The notes under the pieces are model-generated. The model was not told the origin of the DNA. It worked only from the letters and a program-made list of their open reading frames with translations, and did no database searches. DNA of 64,000 nucleotides from NCBI RefSeq assembly GCF_014203645.1, contig NZ_JACHJL010000008.1, positions 62,001 through 126,000 of the forward strand. Reading direction: 5' to 3'. The position numbers and the translations under genes were made by a program. Of this stretch, positions 16,458-25,281 are shown piece after piece. The stretch is from Streptomyces zagrosensis. Its GTDB lineage: Bacteria; Actinomycetota; Actinomycetes; Streptomycetales; Streptomycetaceae. Position 1 is the first letter of the stretch. Each line of letters starts with the position of its first letter.

Positions 16458-18065
16458 ATGCAGTTCGACGCTCGCGTTGTTCGGCGAATATGCGCCGTTG
16501 GCGCCAGTGCCACCCTGCTCGTCGGCGTCGCCATGACCGCCGGAGCATCGGCCACGCCCGCACCGCCAGTCGGCGGCGAAGGCCGTATCGTCGGCGCCGA
16601 CCGCCCCGGCGCGGTCGAGGGGTCCTACATCGTCACCCTCAAGGACTCGGTCGCCCGCGCCAACATACCCGCCTCCGCGAAGACGCTGACCAACAAGTTC
16701 TCCGGCGACCTGGGCTACACCTACACCGCCGCCCTGCGTGGCTTCGCGGTGAAGATGACCGAGGAACGGGCGAAGCAACTGGCCGCCGACCCGTCCGTGG
16801 CACGCGTCGAGGCCGACGGCGCGGCGTACGCCGTCGAGACCCAGACCAACCCGCCCTCTTGGGGGTTGGACCGCATCGACCAGCGTGATCTACCGGTGGA
16901 CAAGAGATACACCTACGGCACCGCCGCCGGGGTGGACGCGTACATCGTGGACTCCGGCATCCGCATGAGCCACCGCGACTTCGGCGGCCGGGCCGTCAGC
17001 GGTTACGACTTCATCGACAACGACTCCAACGCCTCGGACTGCCACGGCCACGGCACCCACGTGGCCGGCAGCGTCGGCGGCAGCGCCTACGGCGTCGCCA
17101 AGGACGTCAAGCTCATCGGCGTACGCGTGCTCAACTGCCAGGGCAACTCAGGCGAGACCTGGGCCCCCGTCCTCGCCGGCATCGACTGGGTCACCAAGAA
17201 CGCGGCGAAGTCCGACCGGCCGGCCGTGGCCAACATGAGCGTCGGCGGCGGCAAGACCCAGTCCGTCAACGACGCCGTGGCCGCCTCCATATCCTCCGGC
17301 GTCGCCTGGGCCGTCGCGGCCGGCAACAACAACGCCGACTCCTGCTCGTACAGCCCCTCGTCCACCTCGTCGGCCATCACCGTCGGCGCCACCAACAGCC
17401 GGGACGCCCGCGCCACCGGCTGGTCCAACGGCCAAGCCTCCAACTACGGCAGCTGCCTGGACATCTTCGCCCCCGGCGACAGCATCGTCTCCACGTCCAA
17501 CTCCGGCGACACCGCATCGCAGTCGATGAGCGGCACTTCCATGGCCGCCCCGCACGTCGCCGGCGCAGCTGCCCTGCTGCTCGCCGCGAACCCGACCTGG
17601 TCCCCGGCACAGGTTCGCGACAAGCTGGTCGCCAACGCCACGCCCGACAAGGTCACCGACGCCCGCACCGGCTCCCCGAACCGACTGCTCCACACCGGCA
17701 CCGGCGACACCACGCCCCCCGGCCCCAAGTTCGAGGCCACCGCTGACGTCAAGATCAACGACAACGCCACGGTCGAGTCCCCCGTCACGGTCTCCAACGT
17801 CCAGGGCAACGCCCCGGCCAACCTGTCGGTCGAGGTTGACATCCGCCACACCTTCCGCGGCGACCTGCGCGTGGAGCTCGTCAGCGCCGGCGGTACCGCC
17901 TACCCGCTGAAGGACTACAACAGCAACGACGGCGCCGACAACGTCCAGGCCACGTACAAGGTTGACGCCTCCAGCCAGGTGGCCAACGGCACGTGGAAGC
18001 TGCGCGTGACGGACAACTGGACGAACGACACCGGTTACATCAACGCTTGGTCGCTCCAGTTCTAA
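16458..18065 (+). CDS. Secreted S8 serine peptidase (subtilase) with P domain
   Basis: A 535-residue pre-pro-protease starting at ATG 16458 behind AAGGGAG. Residues 1-32 are a signal peptide. Residues about 55-125 are an inhibitor I9 propeptide (YIVTLKDSV). The catalytic domain carries Asp165 (YIVDSGI), His198 (HGHGTHVAG), oxyanion Asn290 and Ser361 (GTSMAAPHVAG), so it should be active. Residues about 425-535 form a proprotein-convertase P domain (VDIRHTFRGDLRVELVSAGG), a beta-sandwich that stabilises or targets the enzyme. Proteinase K-like subtilases of this layout are common secreted nutritional or morphogenesis proteases in Streptomyces. It is a single-gene unit with a strong terminator behind it. 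Confidence 0.93.
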   Translation: MQFDARVVRRICAVGASATLLVGVAMTAGASATPAPPVGGEGRIVGADRPGAVEGSYIVTLKDSVARANIPASAKTLTNKFSGDLGYTYTAALRGFAVKMTEERAKQLAADPSVARVEADGAAYAVETQTNPPSWGLDRIDQRDLPVDKRYTYGTAAGVDAYIVDSGIRMSHRDFGGRAVSGYDFIDNDSNASDCHGHGTHVAGSVGGSAYGVAKDVKLIGVRVLNCQGNSGETWAPVLAGIDWVTKNAAKSDRPAVANMSVGGGKTQSVNDAVAASISSGVAWAVAAGNNNADSCSYSPSSTSSAITVGATNSRDARATGWSNGQASNYGSCLDIFAPGDSIVSTSNSGDTASQSMSGTSMAAPHVAGAAALLLAANPTWSPAQVRDKLVANATPDKVTDARTGSPNRLLHTGTGDTTPPGPKFEATADVKINDNATVESPVTVSNVQGNAPANLSVEVDIRHTFRGDLRVELVSAGGTAYPLKDYNSNDGADNVQATYKVDASSQVANGTWKLRVTDNWTNDTGYINAWSLQF

Positions 18066-18120
18066 TTGCGCACCGTTTGATCCACCCGCGCGTCCCCAGC
18101 GCGTCCTGATACACCCCGCA

Positions 18121-18159
18121 GCGCCGCCCCGTCCTCACTTTCCGAGGACGGGGCGGCGC
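18121..18159 (+). terminator. Perfect 16-bp hairpin terminator after the subtilase gene
   Basis: Arms 18121-18136 and 18144-18159 are perfect complements (GC-rich, 16 bp) around a 7-base loop, followed by CTTTGC. The hairpin begins 55 bases after the subtilase stop. Confidence 0.85.
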
Positions 18160-18213
18160 CTTTGCATATCGGCGCGCCCTGTTGCCCATTTTGTCGGCGG
18201 TAGCCTGCCGGCT

Positions 18214-18288
18214 GTGCCGATCTTGTTCCTCACCTGCGGGCTCCCTGGTGCCGGCAAGACGACGTGTGCCGTGGCCAAGGCGCGATGA
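18214..18288 (+). pseudogene. Truncated P-loop kinase/ATPase N-terminus
   Basis: A GTG at 18214 opens a 24-codon frame reading PILFLTCGLPGAGKTTCAVAK before TGA 18286-18288. GLPGAGKTT is the Walker A loop found at the start of small AAA or zeta-toxin-like kinases. The rest of the gene is gone and the TetR gene on the other strand begins 44 bases away. It is a gene relic. Confidence 0.5.
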
Positions 18289-18331
18289 CGCCGCTGGCAT
18301 GCCGACCGCGAGGGGCGCGAGTGCGGGGCGG

Positions 18332-18958
18332 TCAGTCGGTGGTCGCCTGGGATGCACCGAGGGAGGAACGGTGCTGCCGCACGATCCCCTCAACGATTTT
18401 CAGCAGTCGATCCCCTGTCTGATCAATGCTTCCGTTGTGCGTGCTGACCTGCGCGCCTTCGAGTACGAAGGTGATCTCGGCCGCGGTCTGCTCGGGGTCG
18501 GGCAGTTCGGCCTCGGTGCACATGGCGACCATGCGGCGGGTCTGGTGGGCCTTGTGCTGCTCGATCACTTGCCGTGCGGGATGGGAGCGGTCGGGCAGTT
18601 CGGCGATGGAGTTGATGAACGGGCAGCCCCGGTGCGAGATCGCCGGCAGCCCATCGGCGATGAAGCGGGCCACTCCCAGGATTTGCTCCCTGGGCCGGCC
18701 GGGGTATTCAGCCTCGACCCGGTCGAAGGCCGCCTGGTAGTCGGCGGCGACGATCCGCAGCCACTCCGCGACTAGCGCGTCCTTGGTTTCGAAGTGCCGG
18801 TAGATCGCCATTTTGGTGGTCTCGGCCCGCTCGGCAATCGCCTGGACGCCCACCCGCCGGATGCCCTCGCTTTGGAAGAGCTCTTCTGCCGCGTCGAGGA
18901 TGCGCTCACGAGGCGGCAGTTTCGCCACCCTGCTCGGCCTTCTGCCGGTCGATGCCAT
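18332..18958 (-). CDS. TetR/AcrR-family transcriptional regulator
   Basis: A 208-residue repressor-type protein starting at ATG 18958 behind GGAG. Residues about 17-63 form the TetR helix-turn-helix (RILDAAEELFQSEG ... MAIYRHFETKDALVAEW). The C-terminal ligand domain includes HRGCPFINSIAEL, a segment common in one TetR subgroup. It is divergent from the amidase gene, and the 125 bases between them hold an inverted repeat likely to be its operator. The simplest reading is that it represses itself and the amidase until a substrate or product binds. The ligand is unknown. Confidence 0.88.
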   Translation of the reverse strand: MASTGRRPSRVAKLPPRERILDAAEELFQSEGIRRVGVQAIAERAETTKMAIYRHFETKDALVAEWLRIVAADYQAAFDRVEAEYPGRPREQILGVARFIADGLPAISHRGCPFINSIAELPDRSHPARQVIEQHKAHQTRRMVAMCTEAELPDPEQTAAEITFVLEGAQVSTHNGSIDQTGDRLLKIVEGIVRQHRSSLGASQATTD

Positions 18959-19021
18959 GACTCCGAAACGTCCGATCCTCAGTGGGGCCTCTCACTTCCT
19001 GCTACGGTACCAGTCCGTTCC

Positions 19022-19045
19022 ACGCGATACCGTTGGGTATCGTGT
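19022..19045. promoter_or_regulatory. Inverted-repeat operator between tetR and the amidase
   Basis: Left arm ACGCGATACC (19022-19031) and right arm GGTATCGTGT (19036-19045) pair at nine of ten positions around GTTG. A third half-site GGTATCGCAT lies at 19056-19065, just before the amidase ribosome binding site. Spacing and position fit a TetR-family operator controlling both genes. Confidence 0.6.
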
Positions 19046-19083
19046 GACACTGATCGGTATCGCATCTTCTGCTGGGAGTGACA

Positions 19084-20535
19084 GTGAAACTTTCCGAGTA
19101 CGTGAGCTTCGACGCGGTCGGGCTCGCGGAGCTGGTGGCCAAAGGCGAGGTGACCCCCGGCGAGCTGGAAGCAGCCGCACGCGAGGCCGCGCAAGCGGTC
19201 AACCCGCAGATCAACGCCATCGTGGAGACCTGGCCCGCCGACGACGAGCCCGCCCCCGGCAGCGCACCGTTGGCCGGGGTTCCTTTCCTGATCAAGGACA
19301 TCGCAGTCTTCATGGCCGGGAGGCGAATGGAGTTGGGCAGCCGTCTCGCGGCCGGCAACGTCTCCGCCGCCGACTCCTCCTTGATGCTGCGCTTCCGTCG
19401 CGCCGGCCTCGTCACGTTCGGGCGTACCACGACACCGGAGATGGCCTACAGCACCACAACGGAATCAGTGCTGTACGGCGCGACCCGCAATCCGTGGGAT
19501 CTGGAGCGCAGCGCGGGCGGGTCCAGCGGAGGCGCGGGCGCGGCTGTCGCTGCCGGGGTGGTCCCGATCGCCCACGCCACCGACGCCGCCGGCTCGATCC
19601 GCGTCCCCGCCGCCTATAACGGCCTCTTCGGGTTGAAGCCCACCCGTGGCCGGGTCTCCGTGGGCCCGTACTTCGACGAAATCTTCAACGGCCTGGCCGT
19701 GCACGGCAGCGTCAGCCGCACCGTGCGCGACAGTGCGGCACTGCTCGACCAGATCCGCGGCCCGGAACCGGGTGATCCCTACTTCGCGCAGGAGCCGTCC
19801 CGGCCGTACGCGCAGGAGGTCACTCGCCACCCGGGCTCCTTGCGGATCGGTGTCCTCACCCAGGCATGGGGCGGACACCGCACCACCACACCAGTGGCCG
19901 ACGCTCTCTCTCGTACGGTGCGTCTGCTCGAATCCCTCGGTCACCAGGTGGAGGAGGTCAAGGTCGATCTCGGGGCCGACTGGGAGGACTTCGCGTTGGC
20001 CAGCGCCCGTCAGTGGACGGCGAATCTCACGGTCTCGATCGACGAACTGGCTGCCGCCTTCGACCGGCCCATCGACTCCTCAACCCTTGAGCCGCCCATC
20101 CTTGCCAGCTACCACTACGGTCAGCAGGTCAGCGGCGCCCAGCTCGTCACCGCTCTCGCGATCCGCAACCGGGTCGCTCGCAGCCTGGCACGGTACTTCG
20201 ACGCTCACGACATACTGCTCACCCCGACCGTGCCCGAGCTTCCCGTGCCCTTGGGCACCTATGCCAAGGGCGCAGAGGCGCTGGATGGCCTTGGTTGGCT
20301 TCGTCGCCTCTTCGACTTTTCGCCGTTCAGCGCGGCGTTCAATGTGGCGGGCACGCCCGCCATGTCCGTGCCGGTGACGGCTGACGCCGCGACGGGGCTC
20401 CCGATCGGTATGCAGTTCGCTGCCGGTTACGGGCTCGAAGACCGTCTTTTCCGCCTCGCTGGACAACTCGAACGGGCATGTCCCTGGTCGGGCCGAACCC
20501 CCGCGGTGTGGGCAGGAAACCATACGGGCCGCTAA
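19084..20535 (+). CDS. Amidase signature family hydrolase
   Basis: About 483 residues. The GTG at 19084 is chosen because GGGAG ends five bases before it; a GTG at 19078 overlaps that site. The amidase triad is visible: Lys71 (FLIKDIA), cis-Ser148 in GGSSGG, and nucleophile Ser171 in DAAGSIRVPA. These enzymes hydrolyse amides or carbamates in the cytoplasm; the exact substrate cannot be read from sequence. It is divergently paired with a TetR gene, which suggests induction by its substrate. It lies next to the carrier-protein gene cluster but on the other side of the PPTase, so membership in that cluster is uncertain. Confidence 0.88.
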   Translation: MKLSEYVSFDAVGLAELVAKGEVTPGELEAAAREAAQAVNPQINAIVETWPADDEPAPGSAPLAGVPFLIKDIAVFMAGRRMELGSRLAAGNVSAADSSLMLRFRRAGLVTFGRTTTPEMAYSTTTESVLYGATRNPWDLERSAGGSSGGAGAAVAAGVVPIAHATDAAGSIRVPAAYNGLFGLKPTRGRVSVGPYFDEIFNGLAVHGSVSRTVRDSAALLDQIRGPEPGDPYFAQEPSRPYAQEVTRHPGSLRIGVLTQAWGGHRTTTPVADALSRTVRLLESLGHQVEEVKVDLGADWEDFALASARQWTANLTVSIDELAAAFDRPIDSSTLEPPILASYHYGQQVSGAQLVTALAIRNRVARSLARYFDAHDILLTPTVPELPVPLGTYAKGAEALDGLGWLRRLFDFSPFSAAFNVAGTPAMSVPVTADAATGLPIGMQFAAGYGLEDRLFRLAGQLERACPWSGRTPAVWAGNHTGR

Positions 20536-20603
20536 CGAGCGCTCATGGCGAAGGGGCCGGGAGTCCATGGGCGAGGACCCCGGCCCGCTCGTAGGCTGGA
20601 CCC

Positions 20604-21296
20604 GTGATCGCTGAAATCTTGCCAGCAGGAGTCGTAGTGGCGGAATACTTCGGCGATCCCCCGGATGCCCGGCTCTTTCCGGAAGAGGAGGCGGGTGTGT
20701 GCGGCGCTGTCGATGAACGCCGCCGCGAATACACCACGGTTCGACACCTCGCCCGGCTTGCCATGCAGGATTTGGGGCTACCAGCCGTTGCCATCCTGTC
20801 CGGCACGCGACGTGAGCCGCTGTGGCCTTCGGGCTTAGTGGGCAGCATGACCCATTGCGTTGGCTACCGAGCAGCCGCGCTGAGCTTCGCCGATCGCCAT
20901 GCCTCGATCGGCATCGATGCCGAGTTGCATGCGCCCCTTACCGAAGGCGTGCTGGCGAAGATCGCCTCTCCTGGTGAGATATCGCGGCTGGCGGAACGTG
21001 AGGCCGGGCGCCCCGAAGTGCACTGGGACGCGCTGCTGTTCAGCGCCAAGGAAGCCGTCTATAAGGCATGGTTTCCGCTGACCCGTCGCCGACTCGGTTT
21101 CCACGAGTCGGAACTCAACTTCGATCCTGATTGCCACGCCTTCACCGCCGATGTGCACCGCGGTGAACCTGTGGTGGCGGGATATCCCCGTACTCGGTTG
21201 ACCGGGCGGTGGCACGTCCACGACGGAATCGTCTTCACGGCCGTCACCATCGGCCAGGCACTCCTCAGCACAGTGGTCGCAGATCGCGATGTGTAG
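20604..21296 (+). CDS. 4'-phosphopantetheinyl transferase (Sfp/EntD type) with a TTA codon
   Basis: A 230-residue enzyme starting at GTG 20604. It moves the phosphopantetheine arm of CoA to a serine of carrier proteins. Motifs are GIDAE (103-107) for Mg2+ and CoA, and WDALLFSAKEAVYKAW (about 147-162) with the conserved KEA. The N-terminal half resembles the EntD family. It faces the end of the nine-gene minus-strand operon that encodes a free carrier protein at 28.1-28.3 kb, its probable target. A TTA leucine codon at 20835-20837 (codon 78) makes its expression likely to depend on bldA tRNA, which would gate the whole pathway. Confidence 0.88.
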   Translation: MIAEILPAGVVVAEYFGDPPDARLFPEEEAGVCGAVDERRREYTTVRHLARLAMQDLGLPAVAILSGTRREPLWPSGLVGSMTHCVGYRAAALSFADRHASIGIDAELHAPLTEGVLAKIASPGEISRLAEREAGRPEVHWDALLFSAKEAVYKAWFPLTRRRLGFHESELNFDPDCHAFTADVHRGEPVVAGYPRTRLTGRWHVHDGIVFTAVTIGQALLSTVVADRDV

Positions 21297-21367
21297 GGCG
21301 GTCGTGCTGGTCGGCGGGGCTGAGCTCGCGGGCTGGGTTGTCGCGAGGCCAACGCGCCCACCGCCGC

Positions 21368-22651
21368 TCAGGCGCGGCTCGGCACCCGGCCCAGGGTGCG
21401 TATCGGGCGGGCCACCAGCAAAGCGGCGGCGGTGAGGAGGGCGACCACGATGCCCACCTGGAGCACCCGGTCGGTGCCGAACGCCTCGGCGGCCGGACCG
21501 GCCAGCGCACTGCCGACCGGGAACATGCCGACAGAGCCCGCGACCTCGTAGGCGTGGACACGGTTGAGCACCTCGCCCGGCACTTGGGTCTGCACGCTGG
21601 TGGCCCACATGACGCCCCAGAAGGTGATGCCGATCCCGACCACGACCTGAGCGATGGCGAGCTGCCAGACCGGCCAATCGAGCACGATGCCAAGCGGATA
21701 CAGCGGGTAGGCCAGCATCGCCACGGCCCCGGCGGCGAGTGGCCGTACCGGCTTGTACCGCATCGCCAGCAGACCACCGGCCACGGTGCCCGCGCCGAAC
21801 GCGCAGTTGAGCAGGCCGAAGGCGGTGGCACCGTGCTCGGGCACGATCACCCCGGCGGCGATCGACAGTTGCGGCCCCCAGGAGAGCACAGCGAAGAACA
21901 TCCAGATCACGATCACGCCCCACAGCCAGTCACGGGCGCGGAACTCCTGCCAGCCGACCACCAGGTTGCGCAACAGGCTCTCGTCGGCCGGCGGGGCGGG
22001 CACCGTCCCGAGCCGGAGCGTGAGCAAGCACACCGCGCTGGTCCCGTACGCGACGGCCGAGATCACCATCACCCAGCTAGTAGCGGCCATTCCGACCAGC
22101 ACACCAGCCAGCGCCGGGCCACCCAGCGCGGTGAACGCCTCGGAGATACGCAGCACCCCGTTGGCGCCCTGCACGTCACGGGCCACCAGCGGGACGGTCG
22201 ATGAGGCACCCGGCTGGAACATCGCGTTGGCGATGCCGACCACCACCAACAGCCCGTACAGGTGCCAGAGGTGATCGATTCCGACGAAGAAGAGGACGGC
22301 GAGCAGCACCTGGGCGGTGAGGTTCGCCAGGTCCGCGGCGATCATCATCCGGCGCGCGGTGAAACGGTCGGCGAGCACCCCGCCGAACACCACCAACCCG
22401 GCGAACGGGCCCACCAGGAAGGCCATCGCGTACCCCGCGGTGCTCAGCCCGTGCCCGGCGCTGAGCAGCCCGGCCGAGACCGCGACCGGCAGCATGGCCC
22501 AGCCGAGTAGGCCCGCGCTGCGTGCGGTGAAGTAGAACTGGAAGTTACGGGACCAGATCGCCGGTTCCCCGGCCGGCGGCGCCTCGGCGGGCCGGTCCTG
22601 GTGCTGCGAGGACGTAACCGCCGCAGTGTGATCTGCCGAGCGATCTTTCAT
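21368..22651 (-). CDS. MFS transporter (enterobactin-exporter-like family)
   Basis: A 427-residue membrane protein with about twelve hydrophobic segments. The loop GGVLADRFTARRMM between helices 2 and 3 is the MFS signature. It starts at ATG 22651 behind AAGAG, and the cytoplasmic N-terminus (about 35 residues) is polar. It is the last gene of the nine-gene operon, 91 bases after the deacetylase gene. Position and family suggest export of the cluster product, which may also give self-protection. Confidence 0.85.
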   Translation of the reverse strand: MKDRSADHTAAVTSSQHQDRPAEAPPAGEPAIWSRNFQFYFTARSAGLLGWAMLPVAVSAGLLSAGHGLSTAGYAMAFLVGPFAGLVVFGGVLADRFTARRMMIAADLANLTAQVLLAVLFFVGIDHLWHLYGLLVVVGIANAMFQPGASSTVPLVARDVQGANGVLRISEAFTALGGPALAGVLVGMAATSWVMVISAVAYGTSAVCLLTLRLGTVPAPPADESLLRNLVVGWQEFRARDWLWGVIVIWMFFAVLSWGPQLSIAAGVIVPEHGATAFGLLNCAFGAGTVAGGLLAMRYKPVRPLAAGAVAMLAYPLYPLGIVLDWPVWQLAIAQVVVGIGITFWGVMWATSVQTQVPGEVLNRVHAYEVAGSVGMFPVGSALAGPAAEAFGTDRVLQVGIVVALLTAAALLVARPIRTLGRVPSRA

Positions 22652-22742
22652 GACTCTTCAGTGCTCCAGCCGTAGGTTGTGATCTTCGTGGTCGAGTGGC
22701 GGCTGGAATGTCTCGCCGCCGGCAGCCGGTTCGATGCGGGGG

Positions 22743-23822
22743 TCACGGTCGTCCAGCGGGGTCGGCTGCCGGTTGCTGGCTGGTCTCGGCTTGGCTGGAC
22801 GGCTCGGGCAGTTCTCCCACGGTGACCAGTTCCAAACCGCGTTCGAGCAGGCCCTCGATGATCGATGGAAGGGCCTGCACCGTCTGGCTACGGTCACCGG
22901 CTCCCTCGTGCAACAGCACCACCGAGCCCGGACCGGCGGCCCCCAGGACGGTCGCGGCGATCTGCTCCGGCCCCGGCCTGGCCCAGTCGTGGGAGTCCAC
23001 GTCCCACATCGTCAAGGTCGTTGGATACCCCTCCAATGCGGCCAGCACCTCCGGGCTCAACCCGCCGTACGGCGGTCGGAACCGTGTCACGACCTGGCCG
23101 GTCAGCCGGGCCACCGCCTCCGCCGTCCGGTCGAGCTGCTCCCGCAGTTGCGCCGGCGTCAGGTCCGGTAGGTAGGGGTGCGACCAGGTGTGGTTGCCCA
23201 GTTCGTGACCTGCCGCGGCGATCCGGCGTACCTCGTCGGGCAGCGCCACCACATGGTGACCGACGCAGAAGAAGGTCGCCCGGACGCCGTAGCGGTCCAA
23301 AATGTCCAGGACCCGACGGGTGTACACCGGATCGGGGCCGTCGTCGAAGGTGATCGCGACCCGTGGCGTGTCCCGACGGCCGTGCTCGAAGCAGCGTCCG
23401 GCCGCCGTCAGCGCCGCCCGGATCGGCGCGCTGCGCCGCACGTCCTCGTTGTACTCGGCGGCGCGCCCGGTCAGGCTGCCCCCTTCGGCGGTCACCCGGG
23501 CCAGCGCCTCGGGTGTGCTCCGCGCCTGCTCGGCCAGCCGGCTGGCCGGGACGGAGCCGAAGTGCGGCCGGGGCGGCAACAGCCGGGAATCGGCGCGGTA
23601 GACCTCAAGACCAGCCGCCGTCATCGGCCCGTCGAGCAGACCATTGGTGCTGTCGAGCACTACGCCCAACGGCTGCTCCGCACTCAAGTCCCTTAGCCTG
23701 TCCATGAGTTCAGCGACCTGGGCGGCGCCCCAGCTGCTCGGTTCCGCCATCCGGCGCCCCGCGTCGTCGATGACCTCGACCTCGTAGCCGGCGTCCGTCC
23801 AGGCGATTCCCGCGTACTGCAT
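22743..23822 (-). CDS. Polysaccharide deacetylase (NodB) domain fused to an IS110-transposase-like N-terminal domain
   Basis: A 359-residue two-part protein. Residues about 145-345 are a carbohydrate esterase 4 (NodB) domain: ITFDDGPDP with the metal and base aspartates, GNHTWSHPYL with the metal histidines, RFRPPYGG, and VLLHEG. Residues 1-105 look like the RuvC-like DEDD domain of IS110 transposases (YAGIAWTDAGYEVEVIDDAG, later VVLDSTNGLLDGPM and AAGLEVYRAD). The first catalytic aspartate of that family (GID) is Ala here, and the usual Glu is Asp, so nuclease activity is unlikely. It starts two bases after the stop of the condensation-domain gene. In this setting the NodB part may remove an N-acyl group from a pathway intermediate; that is inference. 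Confidence 0.8.
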   Translation of the reverse strand: MQYAGIAWTDAGYEVEVIDDAGRRMAEPSSWGAAQVAELMDRLRDLSAEQPLGVVLDSTNGLLDGPMTAAGLEVYRADSRLLPPRPHFGSVPASRLAEQARSTPEALARVTAEGGSLTGRAAEYNEDVRRSAPIRAALTAAGRCFEHGRRDTPRVAITFDDGPDPVYTRRVLDILDRYGVRATFFCVGHHVVALPDEVRRIAAAGHELGNHTWSHPYLPDLTPAQLREQLDRTAEAVARLTGQVVTRFRPPYGGLSPEVLAALEGYPTTLTMWDVDSHDWARPGPEQIAATVLGAAGPGSVVLLHEGAGDRSQTVQALPSIIEGLLERGLELVTVGELPEPSSQAETSQQPAADPAGRP

Positions 23823-23824
23823 GC

Positions 23825-25201
23825 TTATCCGTCCCCCAGGGTGATCGCCTCGGCGACCACCAATGTCTCGACCCCACGCAGAAAGTGCTCCATCCCCTCG
23901 CGGGAGAGGACTGCCGGGTCAGCGGTCATGGCGAGGTCCAAGGCGCCCGGGGCGGTCAACACATCCACCGCCACCGAGACGTTCGTGCGCGGCAAGAACT
24001 CGGTCGGCCAGCTCAGTTCGGTCCGGCCGCTCAGCTCACCCAGCGCGGACCGTGGCCGCTCGACGGTGTCGAACGGCCCGCTGCTCGGGTCCCGAGTGTC
24101 GTTCCACCAGCACGAGTGGTCAGCCGCCTCGCCACTGGCGACCAGCTGCGCCACCTCCCGGTCCAGCGCCCACTTGTCGTACCCCGCGTGGCGGAACGCG
24201 CTGAACGAGACGGACCGCGTTCGCCGTACCGCGTCCTTGAAGTCCTTGTCGGCGTCCGTGAGGAGGAACACGGCCTCCTGCGCCATCGTGCTGACCGACT
24301 CGGCGGCGACCGGCTGGAAACGGTTACTCACCACCACCTGGAACAACACGTCGCTACTCCCGGACATGTTGGCAAGCTGATGGGAGGCCGCACCAAGGAG
24401 CACTGCGGCATCGCTCACCGCCAGCTCCGACGCCACCCGTTCGACGGCGACCGCCAACGCGGGTGAGCGCAGCAGCGCGTTGGGGAACAGCCGGCCCGGA
24501 TCGGTCACGGCGAGTTCCGGCGCCGCGGGGTCAAGGAAGAGTCGCCGGGGCCCGGCGGCAAGGCGCTCGCACCAGTAGCGCCGCGCTCCCTCGTCCCTGC
24601 GGCGGCCGAGCGGCGATGCCTGGAGCGCTGCGGCCTCCAGGGGCTGGAGGGCGGGGCGAGCTTGGAGCAGCGACTCAGCGGACTGCCCTGCTTCGATCAA
24701 CTCCAGATCGCGGAGCATCCGGCCCTCGCCCCAAAGGTCCATCGCGGTGTGCGACGCGGCCAGCACCAGCCGGTGAACCAGGCCATCGCACTCTACGAAG
24801 CCGACCCTGAACGGCCACTGTCGCGCGTGGTCGAAGGAGCGCCCCGCCAACTCTTCCAGCAGGGCCGCACCGACGGCCGGGGCTTGTGCCGCGGGGCACG
24901 TGCGGACCTCCACTGCAAGCTCGCCGGTCCCGTCCACGACCTGTTCGAGGCCGTCATCGCCGTCCGGCAGGAGTCTGGTGTGCAAACTGTCGTGCATCCG
25001 CAGCAACTCCGTCAGGTCCGCGATGACGCGGGCGGCGGGGCGGGGCGGGGTGAGGGGGAGGTCGAGCCGCAGGGTGTACCTGGGGGCGTCGTCACCGAGC
25101 CGGGTCACGACGCCCCAGATCGCCCGCTGCCCCCAGGTGGCCGGGCCGGTGCCGGCTCGCGCGCAGTCCAGCGTGATGGTCCGCTCCTCGACCGTGGTCA
25201 T
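23825..25201 (-). CDS. Stand-alone condensation-domain protein (NRPS C-domain fold)
   Basis: About 458 residues from ATG 25201; the frame upstream of it has poor coding bias. The active-site motif is SHTAMDLWGEG, a version of HHxxxDG in which the second His and the Asp are kept and Trp precedes Gly. Later segments SGSSDVLFQVVVSNR and STMAQEAVFLL fit the latch and bridge regions of C-domains. Such proteins join an acyl or aminoacyl group on a carrier protein to an amine or alcohol. No other NRPS module is present, so it probably acts on the free carrier protein encoded in the same operon. Substrates are unknown. Confidence 0.78.
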   Translation of the reverse strand: MTTVEERTITLDCARAGTGPATWGQRAIWGVVTRLGDDAPRYTLRLDLPLTPPRPAARVIADLTELLRMHDSLHTRLLPDGDDGLEQVVDGTGELAVEVRTCPAAQAPAVGAALLEELAGRSFDHARQWPFRVGFVECDGLVHRLVLAASHTAMDLWGEGRMLRDLELIEAGQSAESLLQARPALQPLEAAALQASPLGRRRDEGARRYWCERLAAGPRRLFLDPAAPELAVTDPGRLFPNALLRSPALAVAVERVASELAVSDAAVLLGAASHQLANMSGSSDVLFQVVVSNRFQPVAAESVSTMAQEAVFLLTDADKDFKDAVRRTRSVSFSAFRHAGYDKWALDREVAQLVASGEAADHSCWWNDTRDPSSGPFDTVERPRSALGELSGRTELSWPTEFLPRTNVSVAVDVLTAPGALDLAMTADPAVLSREGMEHFLRGVETLVVAEAITLGDG

Positions 25202-25281
25202 CGTGTTTCCACACCTTCCCTTCGATTGCCTCGTACGACGTCTGTCGGCCCGGCTGCATCGGGCTGTACCCATCGGAGCGG

